From positions 68,188-132,187 of the forward strand of contig NZ_ATYR01000013.1 of NCBI RefSeq assembly GCF_000427785.1: a stretch of 64,000 bases of DNA, written 5' to 3'. Under the pieces are notes generated by a model. The model was not told where the DNA came from. It made no database searches and worked only from the letters and a program-made list of their open reading frames with translations. A program made the translations under genes and the position numbers. The first letter of the stretch is position 1; each line of letters begins with the position of its first letter. The stretch is from Massilia alkalitolerans DSM 17462. GTDB lineage: Bacteria; Pseudomonadota; Gammaproteobacteria; Burkholderiales; Burkholderiaceae_D. Of the stretch, positions 44,675 to 53,024 are shown piece by piece.

Positions 44675-44716
44675 ACTATGCCCGCCGCGCCTGTCTTGCT
44701 CTGTACGGGGCCGCAC
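44675..44716 (-). promoter_or_regulatory. promoter with GTNCG-N4-CGNAC palindrome (class II position)
   Basis: Reading the minus strand, GTGCG-GCCC-CGTAC (44716-44703), 22 nt, then CATAGT (44680-44675). The palindrome would be centred at -41.5; leader about 24 nt to the 185-residue stress protein. Confidence 0.65.
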
Positions 44717-44733
44717 GCAGCCCAGGCGCACGC

Positions 44734-45621
44734 CTAGCGCCATTGGCCGTAGACGAGGCCATGCTGGAACGGATCGTCGAACACCGGCTGCGGTTCGGCC
44801 ACCCAGTCGCGCGGATCGACGCGGAAATACTTCATGAATTCCTCGTACAGGTCCGGGTGGCGCGCGGACAGTTCCCATGGCTGCTCGAAGAAGCTTTCGG
44901 TCGCCACCGCGAAGAACTCGGCCGGACTGCTGGCGCCGTAATGGTCGAGCACGCCGCGCTGCCCCCACATCGCATCGCGCCGCAAGGCCGCATAGTTGCG
45001 CGACAGGACCTCGGACCAGCTGCGGTAGCGCTCGGTGCTGCCCAGGTAGGGCGCGCCGTTGGTGCTGCCCGATTCGCTGTCGAGCTGGTGGGCGAACTCG
45101 TGCAGGACGACGTTATGATCAGGGGATTCTTCGGCCCCGGCGCGGCGCACATGGTCCCAGGACAGGATCACGCGGCCGTCGCCCCAGGATTCGCCCAGCA
45201 GGTCCTGGCGCTGCTCGGTGACGACGCCGGCGGCATCGACCTCGCGGCGCGGCACCAGGAAGGCGCCGGGATAGACCAGCACCGCATGCAGCGACGGGTA
45301 CAGGTTTGCCGGGCTGGCGTCGCCGGTCCCTCCCAGCACCAGCATGCAGGCCTGGGCGGCGATGGTCACGCGCATCTCGTCCGTCACCTCGAGGCCGGCG
45401 CAGCCGACGAAGGCTTTCTCGTGCAGGAATTGCTGGACCAGGCGCCGCAGGCGCCGCTGCTGCCCCTCGTCCATGCGGGCATACTGGGCCAGGTTGCGCT
45501 CGAGGATGGCCACCAGCTCCGGCGCGAGCGGGCGCGCCAGTGCGCGGCGCAGGCGCAGCTTCGGCAGCAGCCATGCCGCCAGTAGTCCGGCCCCGATGAG
45601 GCCGGCAATGATGCCTTCCAT
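44734..45621 (-). CDS. mtfA: M90 zinc peptidase MtfA
   Basis: 295 residues. An N-terminal membrane helix (about 4-20) precedes the zincin domain with VVLHEFAHQLD (HExxH) and the downstream Glu in SSPAEFFAVATESFFEQP, the MtfA signature. In E. coli MtfA binds Mlc and cleaves peptides, linking it to glucose PTS control. The stop of the peroxiredoxin gene is only 1 nt from its start. Confidence 0.92.
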   Translation of the reverse strand: MEGIIAGLIGAGLLAAWLLPKLRLRRALARPLAPELVAILERNLAQYARMDEGQQRRLRRLVQQFLHEKAFVGCAGLEVTDEMRVTIAAQACMLVLGGTGDASPANLYPSLHAVLVYPGAFLVPRREVDAAGVVTEQRQDLLGESWGDGRVILSWDHVRRAGAEESPDHNVVLHEFAHQLDSESGSTNGAPYLGSTERYRSWSEVLSRNYAALRRDAMWGQRGVLDHYGASSPAEFFAVATESFFEQPWELSARHPDLYEEFMKYFRVDPRDWVAEPQPVFDDPFQHGLVYGQWR

Positions 45622-45622
45622 G

Positions 45623-46384
45623 TCAGGCTTCCCGCGAAGATGCAACCCAGGCCAGCACGTCCTCGGCACCGCCGATCAGCCTGCCGCCCACGAATACCTG
45701 CGGCCAGGTGAGGTGGCCGGTCAGGCCGCGCAGCACGCTCGTCGTGATCTTCTGGTCTTCCGAAATATCGGTGAACACGATGTCATTCTCGCGCAAGGCG
45801 GCCTTGGCACGCGCACAATGCGGGCAGCCGGGGCGCGAGAACATCACGACCGGCTCGGGAATCTTCGCGTTCGGGTTGATATAGCTCAGCATCGTATCGG
45901 CGTCCGAAACCTCGAAGGGGTCGCCTTCGCGCAGTGGCTCGATGAAGATTTTGTCGATTATGCCGTCCTTGACCAGCATCGCGTAGCGCCAGGAGCGCAT
46001 GCCGAAACCCAGGTCGCGCTTGTCGACCAACATGCCCATGCCCTCGGTGAAATCGCCGTTGCCGTCCGGGATCAGGGTGATGTTGCCGGCATCCTGCCCG
46101 GTCTTCCACTGGTTCATCACGAAAGCATCGTTGACGGCGATGCAGACGATGTCGTCGACGCCGTTCTCACGCAGGGTCGGCGCCAGCTCGTTGTAGCGCG
46201 GCAGATGGGTCGAGGAACAGGTGGGCGTGAAGGCGCCGGGCAGCGAGAACACGACCACGGTCTTGCCCTTGAAGAGCTCGTCCGTGCTGATGTCCTGCCA
46301 TTGGTCGTCGGGGCGCGCCTTGAAGCTCACGCGCGGGACCGGCCTGCCCTGCAGGGACTCCGCGGTCGGTAAAGTGCTTGGCAT
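45623..46384 (-). CDS. hybrid peroxiredoxin-glutaredoxin (Prx5-Grx)
   Basis: 253 residues. The Prx5 domain has peroxidatic C56 in PGAFTPTCSSTH; the glutaredoxin domain (about 178-250) has the C187-P-H-C190 motif and WPQVFVGGRLIGG. Such fusions reduce peroxides using glutathione directly. Upstream of mtfA in the same operon. Confidence 0.94.
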   Translation of the reverse strand: MPSTLPTAESLQGRPVPRVSFKARPDDQWQDISTDELFKGKTVVVFSLPGAFTPTCSSTHLPRYNELAPTLRENGVDDIVCIAVNDAFVMNQWKTGQDAGNITLIPDGNGDFTEGMGMLVDKRDLGFGMRSWRYAMLVKDGIIDKIFIEPLREGDPFEVSDADTMLSYINPNAKIPEPVVMFSRPGCPHCARAKAALRENDIVFTDISEDQKITTSVLRGLTGHLTWPQVFVGGRLIGGAEDVLAWVASSREA

Positions 46385-46484
46385 CGGTCTTCCTTTCCTT
46401 GTGGCGGCAGCGCGGCCGCGATGGGAGGGAAGTAGGGATTATTGACCGGATTTCAACACGCCGTCATCAAAAATTGTTCGTTTG

Positions 46485-46514
46485 AAAAACAAAAAGCCGC
46501 GCAATGCGCGGCTT
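46485..46514 (-). terminator. Rho-independent terminator of the winged-helix gene
   Basis: AAGCCGCGC (46494-46502) pairs with GCGCGGCTT (46506-46514) over a 3-nt loop; on the minus strand it is followed by a T-rich tail (46495-46485). It ends transcription about 70 nt after the 46586 stop. Confidence 0.88.
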
Positions 46515-46585
46515 GAATGACGACAGCGATCGTCTGGACCGGCGGCTGCCGCGGGTCTCTACCGCGGCCGGCCGGGAGCGCTTAT

Positions 46586-47200
46586 TTAAGCGCGTTCCTT
46601 GGCGGTCTGGCTCGGGGCCGGGCCGAACAGGGCTGCCACCAGCGGATCGCGGGTGACCGGGCTGCGGTTCACGCGGATCGCGTAGTGGGTGTCGTCCGCC
46701 AGGATGTGGAAGTGGCGGCCGCTGCCGGCCATGTTCTGCTCGCGCAGGCCCGGACGCTCCTTGCGCGGGGCGGCGCCTTCACGCTTCGGCTGGCAGATCG
46801 CGGCCAGGAAGGCCTTGACGCGCTCCTGGTCCGGGCAGATCTGGTACACGGCCTTGCCCAGGTAGGTGGCGGTGCCTTCGATATAGCGTGCCAGCTCGAT
46901 GACGCCGGCTTCGCGCAGGTCACGGATGTACTTGCGTGCGCCCGACGGCGAGAATTTCAGGAACCATGCGATTTCGTCGGCCAGCATTTCATGGGTCGAC
47001 AGTTCGTTGATCAGTTTCTGCATGTTTTCGATCCGGCGCTGCGTGGCCGAGGTCGAACGGACGCGTTCGATCGGCGCCAGCGAAATCGGCGCGCGCTCGG
47101 TTGGTTGCGGAGGGACGCGTTCGATCAGCGCAGAGTTGCTGGAAGTGTGCACCGCGCCGATGTCGCCTTGCACCGCGTTGTGATGGGTCGTTGCATGCAT
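46586..47200 (-). CDS. putative winged-helix regulator of unknown role
   Basis: 204 residues. The centre has an HTH-like segment, MLADEIAWFLKFSPSGARKYIRDLREAGVIEL, followed by a wing-like strand pair (YLGKAVYQI); the N part is Ala/Pro/Ser-rich and the C part basic (PKREGAAPRKERPG). No ligand domain seen. It stands alone with its own terminator, divergent from the OmpA gene 409 nt away. Role unknown. Confidence 0.72.
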   Translation of the reverse strand: MHATTHHNAVQGDIGAVHTSSNSALIERVPPQPTERAPISLAPIERVRSTSATQRRIENMQKLINELSTHEMLADEIAWFLKFSPSGARKYIRDLREAGVIELARYIEGTATYLGKAVYQICPDQERVKAFLAAICQPKREGAAPRKERPGLREQNMAGSGRHFHILADDTHYAIRVNRSPVTRDPLVAALFGPAPSQTAKERA

Positions 47201-47249
47201 GTTATTGAGCTCCGTTTAGAGAGTGAGACTGTGTGGTCCGGGTCGCTGT

Positions 47250-47263
47250 GTGTCGTATGACAC
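47250..47263. promoter_or_regulatory. palindrome GTGTC-N4-GACAC upstream of the winged-helix gene
   Basis: A perfect 5-4-5 inverted repeat 50 nt before the start codon. A candidate autoregulatory operator for the 46586 product; alone it is weak evidence. Confidence 0.35.
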
Positions 47264-47503
47264 CCTGACAACACCTCGGTTCCGCTTAACTGGGCTCAAG
47301 ATTGCCTGCGTCAGACATCCCGGTCTGTGCGCCATCCAACATTCGGAATTATTCCTGCAAGCATTTTTGATAAGGCCGCTTGTCGACAGCCCGTGATCAT
47401 GCTTGTTTCCACCTGAAAAATCTGCGCACCAAAATGGTGCGCACGCCAGGCCACTGTGGCACTTTTACCACTGTTGTAAAATTGCACAGTTCATCGCCGC
47501 TAG

Positions 47504-47546
47504 GTGCGGTACCGCACCGAGATTGTGGAACTTGCACTGTTAATCT
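47504..47546 (+). promoter_or_regulatory. OmpA promoter with GTGCG-N4-CGCAC palindrome
   Basis: GTGCG-GTAC-CGCAC (47504-47517, within the 16-bp palindrome 47503-47518), then 23 nt to TAATCT (47541-47546). The -10 is the poorest of the set, but distance and orientation fit a Crp/Fnr class II site. Confidence 0.55.
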
Positions 47547-47608
47547 TTATCCAACATCTGTGTCAAGGCATGCGATGTCAATAACCCTTCACCTTATGGG
47601 AGTCACCT

Positions 47609-48640
47609 GTGAATAATACGAAGAAGATCGCCCTGGCCGCCGCCCTCCTGTGCGCCGCCGGCAGCTCCATGGCCCAAGAAGTCATCAACCCGTCGTGGTA
47701 CATCCAGCCGAGCGTCATCCTCGCGAAGCCGGACGCACGCATGGGCGTGGCGGACCGCGACTGGGGCGGCGGGTTGAAGTTCGGTAAGGCCGTGAACGAA
47801 ATGTGGGACATCCAGTTCGGCGGCAGCCAGGTGCGTTTCGAAGACGGCCCGGCGCGTTACCGCCAGACCCTGCTGGGCGCCGACGCCCTGCTGATGTTCT
47901 CGCGCAAGAGCTTCCGTCCCTTCGTGCTCCTCGGTGTCGGTATCGAACGCGACAAGGTGCAGAACCCGCTGCGCAACGTCGGCAAGAATTCGCCTTACCT
48001 GACCGCCGGTATCGGTTACCAGGCAACGCTGAGCCCGCAATGGTCGATGCAGTTCGACGTGCGCGCCGTGCGCGGCTTCCTGCGCGACCACGAGCAGTTC
48101 GGCCCGCGCCGCATCAACAACAAGTACATGACGATCGGCCTGAACTACGCCTTCAACCCGCCGCCGGCAGCGCTGGCACCGGCGCCCGCACCGGCACCGG
48201 TCGCGGAAGCCCCGGCACCGGCACCGGCACCGGTCGCTCCGCCGCCGCCGCCACCGCGCTTCGAGAAGGTCACCCTGGAAGCCACCAAGCTGTTCGAGTT
48301 CGACAAGGCCGACCTGATCATGCCGTCGCCGAAGCTGGATGAAATCGCCGCCGCCCTGCAGGCCGACACCAGCGTCACCGACGTCGACATCACCGGCTAC
48401 ACCGACCGCCTGGGTTCGGAAAAATACAACCTGAAGCTGTCCGAGCGCCGCGCCAACACCGTGCGCGACTACCTGATCAGCAAGGGCGTGGACGGCAACC
48501 GCCTGAAGGCCTACGGCAAGGGTGAAGCCAACCCGCTGGTCCAGTGCAACCAGCGCAAGCGCAAGGAACTGATCGATTGCCTGGAGCCGAACCGCCGCGT
48601 CGAGGTCGAGCAGATCACCGTCGAGAAGCGCGTTCAGTAA
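47609..48640 (+). CDS. OmpA/OprF-like outer-membrane protein
   Basis: 343 residues from a GTG start. Signal peptide (cut after SSMA), an eight-stranded barrel (about 25-180), a Pro/Ala hinge built from repeated PAPAPAP units (about 182-212) and an OmpA peptidoglycan-binding domain with LFEFDKADL, ITGYTDRLGSEKYNLKLSERRA and NRRVEVEQ; two Cys near 312 and 321 may pair. It ties the outer membrane to the wall. Confidence 0.95.
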   Translation: MNNTKKIALAAALLCAAGSSMAQEVINPSWYIQPSVILAKPDARMGVADRDWGGGLKFGKAVNEMWDIQFGGSQVRFEDGPARYRQTLLGADALLMFSRKSFRPFVLLGVGIERDKVQNPLRNVGKNSPYLTAGIGYQATLSPQWSMQFDVRAVRGFLRDHEQFGPRRINNKYMTIGLNYAFNPPPAALAPAPAPAPVAEAPAPAPAPVAPPPPPPRFEKVTLEATKLFEFDKADLIMPSPKLDEIAAALQADTSVTDVDITGYTDRLGSEKYNLKLSERRANTVRDYLISKGVDGNRLKAYGKGEANPLVQCNQRKRKELIDCLEPNRRVEVEQITVEKRVQ

Positions 48641-48712
48641 CAGGCGACAGCGCCTGCCCGGCCGCGCCTTCCGTCCCGCACGGCAGGACGGCCCGGCATC
48701 ACCGCATGATCG

Positions 48713-48734
48713 AAGGGGGCCGCGGCCCCCTTTT
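48713..48734 (+). terminator. Rho-independent terminator of the OmpA gene
   Basis: AAGGGGGC (48713-48720) pairs with GCCCCCTT (48725-48732) around CGCG, then TT. GC-rich stem with a short T tract (TTTT in total). Confidence 0.75.
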
Positions 48735-48748
48735 CAATTGGAGGAGTC

Positions 48749-49702
48749 ATGGCAATCAAAAAATGGCTGCCGTATTCGCGTGAACTGGTCCACGTGATGC
48801 GCTGCGCGGTAATGGAATGGCTCGATCATCGCGCCTCCAGCAAAGGGGCGGCACTTGCCTTCTATACCTTGTTCTCGCTGGCGCCGGTGCTGGTGCTGGT
48901 GATCGCCATCGCCGGCTTCTTCTATGGCGCCGAAGCGGCCCAGGGACAATTGCTGGCCCAGCTGCGCGGCCTCGTCGGTCCCCAGGGGGCCGAAACCATC
49001 CAGGCCATCCTGGCCGGCGCGCAGAACAAGGAGAGCGGACTGTTCGCGACCATCGTCGCCTTCGTGCTGCTGCTCGTCGGCGCCACCACCGTGTTCTCGG
49101 AACTGAAGGACAGCCTGGACGAGATCTGGGACGTTCCGCCGCCCAAGGAGTCCGGTTTCTGGAACCTGGTGCGCACCCGCCTGCTCTCCTTCGGCCTGAT
49201 CCTGGTGCTGGGCTTCCTGCTGATGGTCTCGCTGGTCGTCAGTGCGGCACTGGCCGTGGTCGAGACCTACATCGGCGGCATGTGGAAGGAAGCCGCCGTG
49301 GTCATGGGCTGGGTCGCCGCGGCGGTGAGCTTCCTGGTGATCGCCACCCTGTTCGGCGTGATCTACAAGCTGCTGCCGCGCATCAAGCTGTCCTGGCACG
49401 ACGTCATGATCGGTGCGCTGGGTACGGCCGCGATGTTCACACTGGGCAAATTCGGCATCGGCCTCTACATCGGCAACAGCGGCACCACGGACAGCTTCGG
49501 CGCGGCCGGCTCGCTGATCGCCCTGCTGCTCTGGGTGTATTACTCGGCGCAGATCTTCTTCCTGGGCGCCGAGTTCGCCCGCCAGTATGCCCTCAAGATG
49601 GGCAGCCTGAAGCACAAGCCGGCGCACGAGACCGGGGACAAGAAGAAGGAGGATGCGCCGCCCGAGCCGACTGTCACCTGGAAGAACGGTCGCGCGGGGT
49701 AA
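48749..49702 (+). CDS. YihY/BrkB family inner-membrane protein
   Basis: 317 residues with six hydrophobic helices. WLDHRASSKGAALAFYTLFSLAPVL, shown by its key parts KGAALAFYTLFSLAP, and the late LLLWVYYSAQIFFLGAEFA are diagnostic. The family was once called ribonuclease BN by mistake; the true function is unknown. A charged tail (ETGDKKKEDAPPEP) ends the protein. Confidence 0.92.
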   Translation: MAIKKWLPYSRELVHVMRCAVMEWLDHRASSKGAALAFYTLFSLAPVLVLVIAIAGFFYGAEAAQGQLLAQLRGLVGPQGAETIQAILAGAQNKESGLFATIVAFVLLLVGATTVFSELKDSLDEIWDVPPPKESGFWNLVRTRLLSFGLILVLGFLLMVSLVVSAALAVVETYIGGMWKEAAVVMGWVAAAVSFLVIATLFGVIYKLLPRIKLSWHDVMIGALGTAAMFTLGKFGIGLYIGNSGTTDSFGAAGSLIALLLWVYYSAQIFFLGAEFARQYALKMGSLKHKPAHETGDKKKEDAPPEPTVTWKNGRAG

Positions 49703-49720
49703 TTTGCGCTAACGGTCGGC

Positions 49721-49870
49721 GCCGTTGGTCGGCGCTATTGGTCTGGACACTGTGTTCCTAGCCGGGCGGCGGCGTTGGTCGGCGCTATTGGTCTGGACAC
49801 TGTGTTCCTAGCCGGGCGGCGGCGTTGGTCGGCGCTATCGGTCTGCACACTGTGTTTCTAGCCGGGCGGC
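49721..49870. repeat. three tandem 50-bp repeats
   Basis: Units 49721-49770, 49771-49820 and 49821-49870 begin (g)GCGTTGGTCGGCGCTAT and end TAGCCGGGCGGC. Units 1 and 2 differ at one base; unit 3 has three further changes. They fill the space after the BrkB gene. No coding sense and no spacer structure. Confidence 0.9.
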
Positions 49871-49910
49871 ACTGCCGCCCGAGCGTAATTTGGTCCACTG
49901 GACCAAATTA
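49863..49910 (-). terminator. two adjacent hairpins with ACT loops at the AI-2E gene end
   Basis: CGGGCGGC/GCCGCCCG (49863-49881) grows from the last tandem unit; next to it TAATTTGGTCC/GGACCAAATTA (49886-49910) overlaps the stop codon of the minus-strand AI-2E gene. Both have 3-nt loops. Without a T tract, they may be a Rho-type or stability element. Confidence 0.5.
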
Positions 49911-51173
49911 CTCCCCCAACAACTCCGCCAGCGCTTCCATCCCCTCGACCCGCTCGGCCACCACCTTCAGCACCACCACGACCGGCACGCCGAGCAGCAG
50001 GCCCCACATCCCCCACAGCCAGCCCCAGAACAGCAGGCTCACGAAGACGGCCGCCGGGTTCATCTTGGCGATCTTGCCGGTCATCCAGGTCGTCACGACC
50101 ATGCCGACCAGGGTCGCGATCCCGAGCGAGGACCCGGCCACCAGGATCACCATGCGCAGCGACTCGAACTGGAAGAAGGCCACCGCCCCGGTGGCGATGG
50201 TGATCAGGAGCGGGCCGAAATAAGGCACGATGTGGGCCACGCCGGCGAAGGCGGCCCAGGCGCCGGCGTTTTCGAGGCCGATCGCGCGCAGCGCCGCCCA
50301 GGTGAGCAGCGCCAGCAGCACGTTGGTCACCAGCAGCATGAACATGTACATCTGGATCGCATTGTTCATGTCGTCCAGGATGTGGACGGTCACTTTTTTG
50401 CGCGTCAGCGAAGGCCCGGTGAGCTTGACCAGCTTGCGCTTGAAGGTGTCGCCCGCAAGCAGCAGGAAGAACACCAGGAACACCACCATGGTGGCCTGCG
50501 ACAGGAAGGTGGCCAGGCCGATCGAGCCGGCCAGGACCCAGTCCATCACCCGGATGCTGCTGCCGGCGGCGGGCGCCGGCGGGACCGATTGGGTGCGCTT
50601 CTGGATCGCACGGCGTTCCTCGCCGCCGGTGGCGCTGGAGGCGGCGCGCTCGATCTCGGCGGCGGCGGCCTGAACCTGCTGGATGGTCGAGCGCTGGCCG
50701 GTGCTGTCGGTCAGGATCCTGGTGACCTTGGTCGTCAGGGTCGGCAGCTCGTCGATGATGTTGAAGAATTCGTCCTGCAGCCGGTACAGGGTGCCGCCCA
50801 GCGCGCCCATGATGACGGCGGTGACCAGGGTCGCGCCGATGACGCGCTTGACGTGCCAGCGCTCTAGCCAGCGCACGAGCGGATTCAGGGTATACGCAAT
50901 GAAGATGCCGAGCAGGAGCGGCACGAAGAATTTCTGCGCCCACTGGAGCGCGAACAGGCTGGCGATGGTGGCGAGGATGCCCAGCGAGAGCCCGCGGGCA
51001 TTGACGTGCATCGGCAGCCGCAGGCCGCCCACGTGCATCGTGAGCTCGTCGCCTGCAGGGCCGGGCTCGGCGCCGGGTCCCGCCCCTGGGGAAGCGGGGG
51101 GTGGCGCCGCCGGGGCGGCATTGTCGGGCGCGCTTGCAGCTGGTTCGACAGGTTCGGGTGGTGCGAGCTGCAT
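49908..51173 (-). CDS. AI-2E/PerM family transporter
   Basis: 421 residues. An Ala/Pro-rich cytoplasmic start (to about 55) is followed by about eight hydrophobic helices. The family pattern includes QKFFVPLLLGIFIAYTLNPLVRWLE (key part FVPLLLGIF-AYTLNPLV), HIVPYFGPLL and VFVSLLFWGWLWGMWGLLLGVPV. Members export AI-2 or act as Na+/H+ antiporters. Its stop lies inside a palindrome. Confidence 0.92.
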   Translation of the reverse strand: MQLAPPEPVEPAASAPDNAAPAAPPPASPGAGPGAEPGPAGDELTMHVGGLRLPMHVNARGLSLGILATIASLFALQWAQKFFVPLLLGIFIAYTLNPLVRWLERWHVKRVIGATLVTAVIMGALGGTLYRLQDEFFNIIDELPTLTTKVTRILTDSTGQRSTIQQVQAAAAEIERAASSATGGEERRAIQKRTQSVPPAPAAGSSIRVMDWVLAGSIGLATFLSQATMVVFLVFFLLLAGDTFKRKLVKLTGPSLTRKKVTVHILDDMNNAIQMYMFMLLVTNVLLALLTWAALRAIGLENAGAWAAFAGVAHIVPYFGPLLITIATGAVAFFQFESLRMVILVAGSSLGIATLVGMVVTTWMTGKIAKMNPAAVFVSLLFWGWLWGMWGLLLGVPVVVVLKVVAERVEGMEALAELLGE

Positions 51174-51218
51174 GGATCGTGCCTTGACAATGGAGCCGGG
51201 CCGCCCCGGCGCTGGGGA

Positions 51219-51533
51219 TTACTTGACGCGGATGTCGTTCTTCACAGAGGTTACACCTTGTACGCCGCGCGCGATTTCCACAGCGCGCTGTGCGTCGCGC
51301 GGCTCGGCCACGAAGCCCGACAGCTGGACGTCGCCCTTGTAGGTTTCCACGTTCACTTCGGTCGCCTTGACGGTCGGGTCGGCGGCGAAGGCGGCCTTGA
51401 CCTTGGTGGTGATCACGGCGTCATCGACGTACTCGCCGGCGCTCTTCGAGGTCGGGTTCGATGAGCAGCCTACGGCGGTGATGGCGACGGCGGCGGTGAA
51501 GGCGGCGGTGACGAGGCGTTGTGCGATTTTCAT
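51219..51533 (-). CDS. BON-domain lipoprotein (OsmY-like)
   Basis: 104 residues. Lipobox AITAVGC, then one BON domain: VDDAVITTKVKAAFAADPTVKATEVNVETYKGDVQLSGFV and VQGVTSVKNDIRVK, given here by key parts. BON domains bind phospholipid; such proteins protect the envelope under osmotic stress. AAGGAG precedes the ATG. It shares its fold and ending with the BON protein at 59232, so the two are paralogues. Confidence 0.9.
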   Translation of the reverse strand: MKIAQRLVTAAFTAAVAITAVGCSSNPTSKSAGEYVDDAVITTKVKAAFAADPTVKATEVNVETYKGDVQLSGFVAEPRDAQRAVEIARGVQGVTSVKNDIRVK

Positions 51534-51597
51534 GATAGCTCCTTGATTAAAAACTGCGGTGGTCGAACTACAGTAAAGCCCATGCGGGCAAGTGGGA

Positions 51598-52146
51598 TCA
51601 TTTTCCGAACGCGGTCTTGGCAGTGTTGACGCACTGGTCCTTGACGGCGCCGGCGTAGGCGTCGCATTTCTGGATCGCGACACGGTATTCGGCGGCCAGC
51701 TTGTCTTCACGCGCATCCTGGCGCGCTTCGATGGCCTTGCGGTCGGCCTTGGCATCGGCCTGCGCAGCGACCAGGGTCGCCTTGGCCTGCTCCATGCAGA
51801 CGTCGCGGTCATTGCCGGTGACGGCGGCGCAGCGCACCTTGTCGCGGTCGTAGTTGGCGGACGCGATGCGCATGCGGGCCTGGGTATAGGCCGACAGGGT
51901 ATTCTTGTAGGCGGCCTCGGCTTCTTCCTCGACACGCACGCGTGCGGCCTTGGCCTCGGCCATGCACAGGTCGTGCGGGTTGCCGGCGATCTGGTCGCAG
52001 CGCGCCCGCGCCGACTTGTAGTTCGCTTCGGCCGTGGCCTTGGCCTGTTCGTAGGCCGTCTTCGCATCCGGCACGGCTTGCGCCCGTACCGCGCCGGCCC
52101 AGGCGAGCGCGGCGCCGACGAGCAGGAATGCATGGGATGTTTTCAT
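51598..52146 (-). CDS. secreted protein with three C-x10-C helical repeats
   Basis: 182 residues, signal peptide (cut near VRAQA). Cysteines fall at 50/61, 106/117 and 161/172: three C-x10-C pairs at a 55-56-residue period, each followed by M/V-x-x-A-K. The unit pattern YKSARARCDQIAG and YDRDKVRCAAVTG shows tandem duplication. Each pair likely forms a disulfide closing a helical hairpin. Function unknown. Promoter carries a Crp/Fnr-like site. Confidence 0.78.
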   Translation of the reverse strand: MKTSHAFLLVGAALAWAGAVRAQAVPDAKTAYEQAKATAEANYKSARARCDQIAGNPHDLCMAEAKAARVRVEEEAEAAYKNTLSAYTQARMRIASANYDRDKVRCAAVTGNDRDVCMEQAKATLVAAQADAKADRKAIEARQDAREDKLAAEYRVAIQKCDAYAGAVKDQCVNTAKTAFGK

Positions 52147-52179
52147 TTTTTATTCTCCATTTGTCAACACGCTAATGAC

Positions 52180-52221
52180 GTTTTACACGTGGACTGCCGC
52201 GTTTTCTGTTCGGTGCCGAAC
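52180..52221 (-). promoter_or_regulatory. promoter with GTTCG-N4-CGAAC palindrome (minus direction)
   Basis: Perfect palindrome 52208-52221; on the minus strand 22 nt later comes TAAAAC (52185-52180). Leader of about 27 nt to the Cys-repeat protein, which has GGAG 7 nt before its ATG. Perhaps also drives the BON and AI-2E genes behind it. Confidence 0.65.
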
Positions 52222-52292
52222 ACAGCAACTTACCTGCAACAACTCATCTGTATTTGGCTCAAACTCTTGGCTAAATACACAGGGCAAGGACG

Positions 52293-52334
52293 GTTAGGCA
52301 ACGCACAGACCCCTTGCACGGCCGTGGCTAAGCT
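52293..52334 (+). promoter_or_regulatory. promoter with GTTAG-N4-CGCAC site (plus direction)
   Basis: GTTAG-GCAA-CGCAC (52293-52306), 22 nt, TAAGCT (52329-52334). Nearly the same as the AsmA promoter at 56978. Leader about 22 nt. Confidence 0.65.
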
Positions 52335-52362
52335 GGAGCCATACACTTATCAGGAGAACAAC

Positions 52363-52827
52363 ATGAAAGCAACCCGTACCCTCGCTGTTGCCGTGCTGGC
52401 GTCCACCGCCCTCCTTACCGGCTGCGCCAGTACGTCGTCGAACCCCTACGCGTCCAACAACGGCTACAACAGCGGCTACAACAACGTCTCGATGGGCTAT
52501 GGCACGATCGAGTCGATCCAGGTAGTCCAGGGCGAAAACCGCACCAGCGGCGCCGGTGCGATCCTGGGCGGCGTGGTCGGCGCCCTGGCCGGCAACCAGG
52601 TCGGCAGCGGTAGCGGCCGTACCGCGGCGACCGTCGCCGGCGGCGTTGCAGGCGCGGCGATCGGCAATAACGTCGAACGCAACCGTCAGGCCGGCGGCGC
52701 CGAGATGTATCAGATCAACGTGCGCATGGATAACGGCGAGTACCGCGCCGTGAACCAGGACAGCGTCTACGACCTGCGCGTGGGCAACCGCGTGCGCATC
52801 GTCGACGGCCGCGTCTATCGCTATTGA
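52363..52827 (+). CDS. glycine-zipper (2TM) outer-membrane lipoprotein, SlyB-like
   Basis: 154 residues. Lipobox ALLTGC; a glycine-zipper hairpin GAGAILGGVVGALAGNQVGS and TVAGGVAGAAIGNNVE; C part YQINVRMDNGEYRAVNQ and VGNRVRIVDGRVYRY. SlyB-type proteins stabilise the outer membrane under stress. The same architecture recurs in the 60805 product. Confidence 0.88.
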   Translation: MKATRTLAVAVLASTALLTGCASTSSNPYASNNGYNSGYNNVSMGYGTIESIQVVQGENRTSGAGAILGGVVGALAGNQVGSGSGRTAATVAGGVAGAAIGNNVERNRQAGGAEMYQINVRMDNGEYRAVNQDSVYDLRVGNRVRIVDGRVYRY

Positions 52828-52879
52828 TCGCCACCAGCGGTCGTGACAGGGGGAAGCGGCGCAGGTCCGCCTTTCCCCG

Positions 52880-52901
52880 GCCGGTGCATCCCTGCACCGG
52901 C
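52880..52901 (+). terminator. hairpin after the SlyB-like gene
   Basis: GCCGGTGCA (52880-52888) pairs with TGCACCGGC (52893-52901) over a 4-nt loop, 53 nt after the stop. No T tract, so termination is uncertain. Confidence 0.4.
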
Positions 52902-53024
52902 ATCGCCCGACCGCAACGACGGGGCGCCGGTCCTCGTGCTGGCCGTGCTGTTCAGCGGCCCGGTGCCCTCCTTTGCGCTGCGGCAGGCCTCGCCGCGGCA
53001 CTTCTTCCGACCCTGGAGGACACC

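Larger units (their letters stand above)
47201..47608. other. 408-nt regulatory interval between the winged-helix and OmpA genes
   Basis: Non-coding and AT-richer than its surroundings. It holds GTGTC-N4-GACAC (47250-47263), a hairpin with arms TGCGCACCA/TGGTGCGCA (47423-47443) and the Crp/Fnr-like palindrome at 47504. TTGCACAGTT and TTGCACTGTT (near 47483 and 47533) repeat. No small ORF with a ribosome site was evident. Confidence 0.6.

Noticed and set aside
47423..47443. Hairpin TGCGCACCA/TGGTGCGCA as another member of the GTNCG palindrome set
   Set aside because: It lacks the GTNCG-N4-CGNAC spacing and has no -10 at 22 nt.
49721..49870. CRISPR array
   Set aside because: The three units are directly adjacent with no spacers and no cas genes are near.
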